From an uncultured Opitutia bacterium (GTDB lineage: Bacteria > Verrucomicrobiota > Verrucomicrobiia > Opitutales > UBA953): 38,293 nt of DNA. This document shows, one piece after another, positions 22,635 through 29,394 of this stretch (position 1 is its first letter; each line of letters begins with the position of its first letter). The translations under genes and the position numbers were made by a program. The stretch lies in the NCBI GenBank assembly GCA_903925205.1, contig CAIYEN010000159.1, forward strand, positions 1-38,293, written 5' to 3'. The notes beneath the pieces were generated by a model. It ran no database searches, was not told where the DNA came from, and saw nothing but the letters and a program-made list of their open reading frames with translations.

Positions 22635-24422
22635 TTAGAGGTTACCTTGGCGCATCTCTTCGATGAGGTGGTCGCAGGCCCGCCAGGCGAGCGCCATGAT
22701 GGTGAGCGTGGGGTTCTTGTCGGCGTTGCTACAGAACGGGGCACCGTCGTTGATGAGTAAGTTAGGGACGTCCCAGCACTGGTTCCATTGGTTGGTCACG
22801 GATTTCTTGCGGTCGGCCCCCATGATGGCCCCGCCGACTTCATGGATGATGAAGCCCCCGGGCTTGATGGCCTTCGCCCCGTCGGTGGCGGGTTTGCCCC
22901 CGACCTTTCCGCCGATGGCTTCAATCATCTGGGCGAAGGTTTGGTGCATATGGAGCGCTTGCTTCAGTTCGTGGTCGGAGAACTTCCAATGGAAACGCAG
23001 CACGGGGATGCCCCACTTATCTTTGACGGTAGGGTCGAGGTCGCAGAAGGAGTCCTTGTTGGGAATCATTTCACCGCGGCCCGAGAAGCCGATGAAACTA
23101 CCGTACGTGCGGCGGAGGTCTTCCTTAAAGGATTTGCCGTACCCGGGTTTAGCTGGACCCGCGACGCCGACATTAGGCATCCGCCGGCCCGTCGAAAACT
23201 CGATGTGGTAACCACGGGCGAAGCCGAGCTTCCCAGCCTTCTGTTCCTTGTAGAGCCACCAAGGAACATAGACATGGTCCCCGGCACCATCTTCATTATG
23301 AATCGGGAGATTCTCAAACGCGGGTACCTGACCGCCTAAACTGGCCCCCACGGTATCCATGATATTCTTGCCGACTTCACCCGAAGAGTTGGCCAGGCCG
23401 TCGGGGAACTTCGCCGACTTCGAGTTGAGAAGGATGCGCGCGGACTCGGCGGAGCTAGCCGCGAGAATGACGACGCGGGCTTTGGCGGTGATTTCCCGAC
23501 CAGTGACCTTGTCGATAAAGGAAACGCCATTGGCTTTACCGTGCGCGTCCAGCGTGACCGCGCGGGCCATGGCATTGGGGAGGATGTCTAGATTCCCCGT
23601 GGCCATCGCCGGGGGCAAATGCACCGTGGTGGACTGGTAGTTGGCCTTGATCGAGCAACCGCGTCCGCAATCGGTCGCCCAGAAGCAAGCGGCCCGTTGG
23701 CGCATGGACTCCGCGAGGATACCTTGGGCGCGCGGGTTGCCCGGGTGCAGTTTGGCCGGGATGTTGTCGGCGTCTTGCTTCGTGCTTAGGATCGCCCGGT
23801 GGATCGGAATCACGGGGATCCCGAGCTTGGCAACGTGCTTCTTGATGTAGAGTTCACCCGCCCGCGCCTTCGGCGGCGGTAACAAACAACCCTCGGGCGA
23901 GTCGGGCGTATTTTCCAGGCCTTCGTTGGAGCCATAGACTCCGATCAACATTTCGACCTTATCGTAATAGGGGGCGACATCCTGATAACTCATCGGCCAA
24001 TCCACGCCGAGGCCGTCGCGCGAGTAGGGCTTAAAGTCGTACGGGCCGTTACGCAGCGAGATCCGGCCCCAGTGATTCGTCCGGCCGCCGAGCATGCGAG
24101 CTCGCCACCACCAGAATTTATTTTCCGCCTCGGTGGAGGCGTTGGTATAGGGCTCGTCTGGTACCTGCCAGCCGCCATCCACGGTGGCGTCGAAGAACCC
24201 GAAGGGTTTATCCTCCAGAGAAATCCCGCGCAGGGGGGCGGAACTGGGTGTCTGGAACATCGCTGTCTCCGTCAAGGGGTCGTAGTTGCGACCGGCTTCG
24301 AGCAGCAAGACCTTCACCCCGTTCATGGTCAGCGTGTAGGCGGATTGGCCGCCGCCGGCCCCGGAGCCAACAATGATGACGTCATAAGAAGCCTTGAGCT
24401 CCTTTTCGGAAATGAGGGGCAT
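22635..24422 (-). CDS. GMC family oxidoreductase (FAD), large subunit
   Basis: The N-terminal FAD-binding motif (YDVIIVGSGAGGG, about residue 14) and VLLLEAGRNYDP open the protein; ARMLGGRTNHWGRI and the C-terminal DGAPFCSNADKNPTLTIMALAWRA are GMC signatures. The 595-residue length and the paired small subunit place it with gluconate/sorbitol/2-ketogluconate-type dehydrogenases; the substrate is not determined by sequence. No signal peptide is seen, so export would depend on the Tat signal of the neighbouring subunit. An in-frame TTG at 24458 would add 12 residues; the ATG at 24422 agrees better with the family. It is divergent from ppk. Confidence 0.92.
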   Translation of the reverse strand: MPLISEKELKASYDVIIVGSGAGGGQSAYTLTMNGVKVLLLEAGRNYDPLTETAMFQTPSSAPLRGISLEDKPFGFFDATVDGGWQVPDEPYTNASTEAENKFWWWRARMLGGRTNHWGRISLRNGPYDFKPYSRDGLGVDWPMSYQDVAPYYDKVEMLIGVYGSNEGLENTPDSPEGCLLPPPKARAGELYIKKHVAKLGIPVIPIHRAILSTKQDADNIPAKLHPGNPRAQGILAESMRQRAACFWATDCGRGCSIKANYQSTTVHLPPAMATGNLDILPNAMARAVTLDAHGKANGVSFIDKVTGREITAKARVVILAASSAESARILLNSKSAKFPDGLANSSGEVGKNIMDTVGASLGGQVPAFENLPIHNEDGAGDHVYVPWWLYKEQKAGKLGFARGYHIEFSTGRRMPNVGVAGPAKPGYGKSFKEDLRRTYGSFIGFSGRGEMIPNKDSFCDLDPTVKDKWGIPVLRFHWKFSDHELKQALHMHQTFAQMIEAIGGKVGGKPATDGAKAIKPGGFIIHEVGGAIMGADRKKSVTNQWNQCWDVPNLLINDGAPFCSNADKNPTLTIMALAWRACDHLIEEMRQGNL

Positions 24423-24546
24423 GCCCCATAGACAACCGTCCCGGGGGAAGGTTGCCAAGGACGTGTTGCGAAGATGTTACATTCCGCGTGCCCCAAAAAC
24501 CCAGTTTTTAACCTCTTTTCAGCTGGGCGAGTCCCCTTCCCTTCGG

Positions 24547-24558
24547 GTCAGTACTGAC
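24547..24558. repeat. 12-base perfect palindrome upstream of ppk
   Basis: GTCAGTACTGAC reads the same on both strands. It lies 36 bases before the ppk ATG within the GMC/ppk divergent gap, a place where an operator could sit. No regulator is known from this window. Confidence 0.4.
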
Positions 24559-24594
24559 AACGGCTTCGGAACCGGCTACGGACTACAGGCTGTC

Positions 24595-26664
24595 ATGTTT
24601 AATCGCGAACTCAGTTGGCTCACCTTCGATCGCCGCGTACTCGAACTCGCGGAAGACAGTTCCGTACCGCTGCTGGAGCGGGTGCGCTTCCTTTCCATCG
24701 TGAGTTCCAACCTCGACGAATTCTTTGAGATTCGGGTCGCTGGCCTCATGCAGCAAGAAGAGTCGGCCACGCACCCAGCCACGCGCGAATTCCTCCAAGA
24801 AGTCCTCCGGCAAGCCCATGCCTTAGTCGACGCGCAGCAAGCCTGCTGGCGTGAGCAGCTCCTCCCGGCCTTGGCCAAGGAAGGCATCGTGGTTAAAGCG
24901 AAGGAGCAACTCGACGATGCCGACCGGGCGGACCTCTCACCCCGCTTTGATCGTGACATCTTGCCCGCCCTCACGCCGCTGGCCATTGATCCGTCCCACC
25001 CTTTCCCGGTACTCACGAACAAGGGGCTCTACTTGCTGGCGCAGTTGCGGGACCCAGAGACGGGCGAGGTCCGTCGCGCCGTGGTGCCCATTCCCCGCGT
25101 CTTGCCCCGCGTCTTGGCCCTGGGGGCCGGAGCGAAGCGCTCGTTCACCTTGCTGAGTTTGGTCATCGAACTCTTCGTGGACCGACTTTTCCCGGGGCTG
25201 GATGTCCTCGGTTCGTGGGCCTTCCGGATTACGCGAAATAGCGACCTTTACGTCGATGAAGAAGAGTCCGGGAATCTCTTGGAGACGATCGAAGACGAAA
25301 TCCGTAACCTGCGCAAAGGGGCCCCTGTGCGCCTGGAAATCGAAGCCCAAGCGCCCGAAGAGGAAGTGGCTTGGCTGCTCAAGTCCATCGGCCTAGGCGC
25401 CGATAACGCCTTCCGCTCCGCGGGCCCCGTCAACATGGTCCGGTTGAGCAGTTTAATCGATCAGGTGGGGCGTCCCGACCTACTTTACCCATCGTTTGCA
25501 CCGACACTTTCGCCTGATTTTACGGACCCGCAGAAGCTCTACAGCCGCATTGCGAAGCACGACCTTCTGCTCCATCACCCTTACGAATCCTTCAATCCCG
25601 TGGTCGACTTCATCCGCCAGGCGGCCCGGGATGAGGCGGTGGTGGCGATTAAGTTGACCCTCTATCGCACCAGCGGTGATTCCCCGGTGGTGGAAGCGTT
25701 GAAAGAAGCGGCTCGGAACGGCAAGCAAGTCACGGCTTTGGTCGAGCTGCGGGCCCGCTTCGACGAGCTCAATAACATCGAGTGGGCCCGCCAGTTGGAA
25801 GAAGCGGGGGCACACGTCGTTTATGGGCTCTCGGGCTTAAAGACGCATTGTAAGGCGTGTTTGGTGGTTCGCCAGGAAAAGGGCGGCCTCCGCCGCTACG
25901 CCCATCTCGGTACGGGCAATTATAACCCGAAGACTGCCCGCCTTTACACGGACTTCTCCCTGTTCACCGCTGACGAAGAAGTCACGACGGACGTGGGCCT
26001 GCTCTTTAACGTCCTAACGGGCAATCTCGCTAAGCCTAAGTTCAAGCACCTCCTCGTGGCGCCGTTCGACCTCCATCGCGGCATCATCGATCTCATTAAT
26101 GCGGAAGCCTCAGCGGCGCAGCACGGCCGCAAGGCGGCCATCTTCGCGAAGGTGAATAGCCTGGTGGACCCTGATGTCATTAAAGCCCTCTACAAGGCCT
26201 CGCAGGCGGGTGTGAAGGTCGATCTCGTGGTCCGCGGCGTCTGCTGCCTCATTCCGGGGCTTGCGGGCAAGAGTGAGAATATCCGAGTCCGCAGCGTGTT
26301 GGGCCGCTTCCTGGAGCATAGCCGACTATTCCGCTTTGAGAATGCGGGCGGCGAAGCCGTCATCCTCATGGGCAGTGCCGACTGGATGCCGCGTAATTTC
26401 CTCCGTCGGGTTGAGTGCATTTTCCCCATTCGCAGCAAGCACCTACGCAAGCGCGTGGAACAAGAAATCTTAGGGACCTACACGGAGCGCCAAGGCGACG
26501 CCAAGTTCCTGCAGACAGACGGTAGCTACCGTTCGGCTCTCGAGGTCGGTCGCCGTGGACCGCTCGCGCAGGATGCGTTCCTCGGTCTGGCAAATCATTT
26601 GCAGCCCGAACCGGTCAACGCAGCCCCGAAGGCCCGAGGCAAATCCGCTCGACGGCCGCGTTAA
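24595..26664 (+). CDS. ppk: Polyphosphate kinase 1
   Basis: PPK1 makes long-chain polyphosphate from ATP reversibly. It begins MFNRELSWLTFDRRVLELA and keeps SNLDEFFEIRVAGL and SHPFPVLTNK. The autophosphorylated His is at residue 418 (GLKTHCKACLVVR) and the second active His at 575 (EHSRLFRFEN). The 689-residue length is normal. The frame extends upstream to 24394, but those residues do not match the family and would overlap the GMC gene. Its last 50 bases are antisense to the 3' end of lpxK. Phosphate-dependent control is likely by analogy, but no Pho box was found. Confidence 0.97.
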   Translation: MFNRELSWLTFDRRVLELAEDSSVPLLERVRFLSIVSSNLDEFFEIRVAGLMQQEESATHPATREFLQEVLRQAHALVDAQQACWREQLLPALAKEGIVVKAKEQLDDADRADLSPRFDRDILPALTPLAIDPSHPFPVLTNKGLYLLAQLRDPETGEVRRAVVPIPRVLPRVLALGAGAKRSFTLLSLVIELFVDRLFPGLDVLGSWAFRITRNSDLYVDEEESGNLLETIEDEIRNLRKGAPVRLEIEAQAPEEEVAWLLKSIGLGADNAFRSAGPVNMVRLSSLIDQVGRPDLLYPSFAPTLSPDFTDPQKLYSRIAKHDLLLHHPYESFNPVVDFIRQAARDEAVVAIKLTLYRTSGDSPVVEALKEAARNGKQVTALVELRARFDELNNIEWARQLEEAGAHVVYGLSGLKTHCKACLVVRQEKGGLRRYAHLGTGNYNPKTARLYTDFSLFTADEEVTTDVGLLFNVLTGNLAKPKFKHLLVAPFDLHRGIIDLINAEASAAQHGRKAAIFAKVNSLVDPDVIKALYKASQAGVKVDLVVRGVCCLIPGLAGKSENIRVRSVLGRFLEHSRLFRFENAGGEAVILMGSADWMPRNFLRRVECIFPIRSKHLRKRVEQEILGTYTERQGDAKFLQTDGSYRSALEVGRRGPLAQDAFLGLANHLQPEPVNAAPKARGKSARRPR

Positions 26665-27817
26665 AGCCCTCGCGGTCGCCGAGGATTTCGACCTCGAGGC
26701 GAATAAAGACCAGTGGGATAGGTGGGCGGAAGCGGCCCTGAATGCGCACGGCATCCTTTTCCGTGGTCACAATCATCTCGGCCTTGGCGCGCATGGCCCG
26801 GTCGAGCACCTCGTCGAGGTCTTCGTCGTTGAAGGCGTGGTGGTCGAGGAAGCGCCGGTTAGCGACGATGACCGCACCCTGCCCGCGGAGGGTCTCTTCA
26901 AAGCGTTCGGGTGTCGCGATGCCCGAGAATGAAGCCACCCGCTTGCCTTGCAGCGAGGCCAGCGGCACGGCGGAGCCGGACTCGAGGTCGACGAGTTCTT
27001 TGGCCGTATGCGCGCACGCGATGATTTCGGCCCGCGGGTTATGTTTTCGAATTAAGCTGACGAGGGCTTCCGCCGGCGGGCCCGCAGACTTCGTGATAAA
27101 GACGTAGGAGGCGCGGCTTAAGTTGGAGACGGGCTCGCGGAGAATCCCGCGCGGTAGCATCGCCCCGTTCCCGAACGGATCATGGCTGTCGACAAGCAGC
27201 AGGTTGATCTGACCCCGTAAGGGCAAGTATTGGAGCCCATCGTCGAGCAGGATGGTATCGACCCCGAAGCGACGGAGCGCGAAGCGCCCGCCTTCGACGC
27301 GATCGCGATCCACGATGACGACCACGCCCGTGTCCGCGAGGTTCGCGGCCATCATATATGGCTCATCGCCCGCCTCGTCTGGGCCCACGAGGACCTTTTT
27401 ACCATCCGAGACCACTAAAGGGTCGGGGCGGCTGCCTTGCGTCAGCCAGCGCCAAAACCGCTTAGCCATCGAGTCGGAGGCCCCTTTATAGCCCCGGGAG
27501 AGAATCGCGACTTTCCGACCACGTTGGGCGAGAACTCGGGCCATTTTCATGACGATGGGGGTCTTCCCCGTCCCCCCGACGGTTAAATTTCCTACCACCA
27601 CGACCTTACACCCCAGCGGGGTGTCCCGGAACAGGCGGTGACGGTACAGCCAAAGGCGGAGGCGGACCAAAAGTCCGAAAACCCATGAAAGCACTCGCAA
27701 AAAGCCTCCTAACAGCATCGCGCCAAACCCTTTGCGGCGCTCATAAACCACGTCCACGGCGAAGCTCGCCACGGCCTCGCCAATGGATGAGAAAATGCCT
27801 CGATGTTTGGCCGCCAT
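26615..27817 (-). CDS. lpxK: Tetraacyldisaccharide 4'-kinase
   Basis: LpxK phosphorylates the 4' position of the lipid A disaccharide, making lipid IVA on the inner membrane's cytosolic face. The P-loop-like [12 protein letters not shown] is at 76-87; [13 protein letters not shown] and the LPRGILREP motif match LpxK. The 400-residue length is ~60 longer than E. coli LpxK. About 27 extra residues precede the P-loop, including a hydrophobic helix ([19 protein letters not shown]) that would anchor it. Its presence implies a lipopolysaccharide outer membrane. The last 50 bases are antisense to ppk. It is divergent from panD across 67 bases. Confidence 0.95.
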   Translation of the reverse strand: MAAKHRGIFSSIGEAVASFAVDVVYERRKGFGAMLLGGFLRVLSWVFGLLVRLRLWLYRHRLFRDTPLGCKVVVVGNLTVGGTGKTPIVMKMARVLAQRGRKVAILSRGYKGASDSMAKRFWRWLTQGSRPDPLVVSDGKKVLVGPDEAGDEPYMMAANLADTGVVVIVDRDRVEGGRFALRRFGVDTILLDDGLQYLPLRGQINLLLVDSHDPFGNGAMLPRGILREPVSNLSRASYVFITKSAGPPAEALVSLIRKHNPRAEIIACAHTAKELVDLESGSAVPLASLQGKRVASFSGIATPERFEETLRGQGAVIVANRRFLDHHAFNDEDLDEVLDRAMRAKAEMIVTTEKDAVRIQGRFRPPIPLVFIRLEVEILGDREGFNAAVERICLGPSGLR

Positions 27818-27827
27818 GTGACGTCAC
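27818..27827. repeat. 10-base palindrome at the lpxK/panD divergent region
   Basis: GTGACGTCAC is a perfect inverted repeat directly abutting the lpxK ATG. It could be an operator for either gene or chance; ten-base palindromes occur by chance in this much sequence. Confidence 0.25.
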
Positions 27828-27884
27828 GATGCAAACTTGTTTGACGCAGGCAAGCATCCCGAGTGAGAAGGTGGGCTTAGCGCC

Positions 27885-28286
27885 ATGCTTTACCACCTGT
27901 TGCGCACCAAGCTGCTCCGCGCCGAAGTTACCGGTGCTCGTCTCGATTATGAGGGTTCCCTCGCCGTCGATATCGAGCTCATGAACTTAGTGGGAATGCT
28001 GCCCTACGAGAAGATTTTGGTCGGGAATCTCGCGAACGGTGAGCGTTTCGAGACCTACGCCATTCCGGCCCCGGCGGGCACTCGCGAGGTCTGCCTGAAT
28101 GGCGCCACCGCCCATCTGGGCAAGTCGGGCGACCTGTTGGTCATCATGACCTTCGCCGAACTCTCCCCCGAGGAGGCCAAGAGCTGGAAGCCCAAGACGG
28201 CTACTCTGGCCGAACGTAACCGCCGGATCGTCCGCCTCGAAAACCCTGAAGTCCCCGTCGACCTCCTTACCACCTTCCAACGATGA
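27885..28286 (+). CDS. panD: Aspartate 1-decarboxylase (pyruvoyl enzyme)
   Basis: PanD makes beta-alanine from aspartate for pantothenate. The self-cleavage site Gly24-Ser25 falls exactly at the canonical position (DYEGSLAVDIEL), generating the pyruvoyl group from Ser25. YAIPAPAGTREVCLNGATAHLGKSGDLLVIM matches the beta-barrel part, in pieces, including the conserved Tyr and the AAxH-like NGATAH. The 133-residue length is usual. Note that maturation may need PanZ or other help, none of which is seen here. Its stop overlaps the ATG of the aminotransferase gene (ATGA), so the two are translationally coupled. Confidence 0.95.
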   Translation: MLYHLLRTKLLRAEVTGARLDYEGSLAVDIELMNLVGMLPYEKILVGNLANGERFETYAIPAPAGTREVCLNGATAHLGKSGDLLVIMTFAELSPEEAKSWKPKTATLAERNRRIVRLENPEVPVDLLTTFQR

Positions 28287-29362
28287 GCTACCGTCTCTAC
28301 ATCCCTGGCCCCCTAACCGTTTCCGATAACATCGTTCAAGCGATGGGTAAGCCGATGATCGGCCACCGCTCCAAGGACTTTGTCGCCCTCTATGAAGACA
28401 TGCAGCCTCGGCTGCAGAAGATGTTCGTCACCCAAGATCCGGTCTACTTGAGCACCAGCTCGGCCTGGGGTGTGATGGAAGGCGCGCTCCGCAATGTCTG
28501 TCGTAAAGGGGTGCTCAATTGCATGAACGGCGCGTTCTCTGATAAGTGGAACGATGTCGCCAAGCGCTGCGGTAAGTATGCCGAAGCCCTCCAGTTCGAC
28601 TGGGGTAAGCCCATCGACCCAGCAACGGTCCGGAAGGCGTTGGCCACCGGTAAGTTCGATTGTATCACCTTCATCCACTCCGAGACCTCCACCGGGACCC
28701 TTTCGCCAATCGCCGACATCATGGCCGTCGTCCGCGAATTCCCGGACGTCATCTCCATCGCCGACACGGTCAGCTCATTCTCGACCCTGCCGATTGCCAA
28801 GGATGCCCTGGGCGTCGACATCCTCCTGACGGGTTCCCAGAAGGCCCTCGCCCTGCCCCCGGGCCTGGCGATTTTCGCCGTGAGCGAACGAGCCCGCGAA
28901 CGCGCTAAGCAGAGCCCGGACCGCGGCTACTATTTCGACTTGCTCGAATTCCACGACAACCACGTGAAGGGCATGACCCCTTCGACGCCGTGTATCTCCC
29001 TCTTTTATGGTCTCCAGGCCCGCCTGCATCAGGTCGACGCCGAAGGCCTCGAAAACCGCTTCGAACGTCACCGTCGCTTGAATCAACAGGTCCGGGCTTG
29101 GGGTTACGGCAAGGGCTTCTCCCTGCTGCCGGAAGAGCAGTTCGCGACCCGTGGCCTCAACTGCTTTAAGAATGACCGCAACGCCGACCTTGAGCGCCTC
29201 AATAAGACCCTGAAGTCCCGCCACAAACTCGTCATCGATGGCGGCTACGGCAAACTCAAGGGTAAGACCTTCCGTATTTCCAATATGGGCGACGAGTCCG
29301 ACGCCACGATTGCCACCCTCATTGCCGCGCTCGACGACGCCCTCGCCGAGCAAGGGATGTGA
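28283..29362 (+). CDS. Class V PLP aminotransferase (alanine-glyoxylate/serine-pyruvate type)
   Basis: This fold-type I PLP enzyme has the N-terminal RLYIPGPLTVSDNIVQAM and GHRSKDFVALY motifs of the alanine-glyoxylate, serine-pyruvate and purine catabolism (PucG) group. HSETSTGTL and IADTVSSFS bind the cofactor. The PLP lysine is residue 187 in TGSQKALALPPGLA. The 359-residue length is normal. It overlaps panD by four bases, so a role near aspartate, alanine or beta-alanine metabolism is plausible but is inference. It could equally serve serine-glyoxylate metabolism or replace SerC. Confidence 0.88.
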   Translation: MSYRLYIPGPLTVSDNIVQAMGKPMIGHRSKDFVALYEDMQPRLQKMFVTQDPVYLSTSSAWGVMEGALRNVCRKGVLNCMNGAFSDKWNDVAKRCGKYAEALQFDWGKPIDPATVRKALATGKFDCITFIHSETSTGTLSPIADIMAVVREFPDVISIADTVSSFSTLPIAKDALGVDILLTGSQKALALPPGLAIFAVSERARERAKQSPDRGYYFDLLEFHDNHVKGMTPSTPCISLFYGLQARLHQVDAEGLENRFERHRRLNQQVRAWGYGKGFSLLPEEQFATRGLNCFKNDRNADLERLNKTLKSRHKLVIDGGYGKLKGKTFRISNMGDESDATIATLIAALDDALAEQGM

Positions 29363-29387
29363 CCGACGCTTGACACTCGGTTATCAT
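29359..29387 (+). promoter_or_regulatory. Candidate promoter for topB
   Basis: GTGACC (29359-29364) and TATCAT (29382-29387) are 17 bases apart. The ATG at 29395 begins seven bases after the -10, so a leaderless mRNA is possible. There is no Shine-Dalgarno site in the 32-base gap. A TTGACA at 29370 also lies nearby but at the wrong spacing for this -10. Confidence 0.4.
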
Positions 29388-29394
29388 CCTACGC

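Noticed and set aside
24394-24594. N-terminal extension of ppk
   Set aside because: Overlaps the GMC start on the other strand and does not match PPK1, which starts MFNRELSW.
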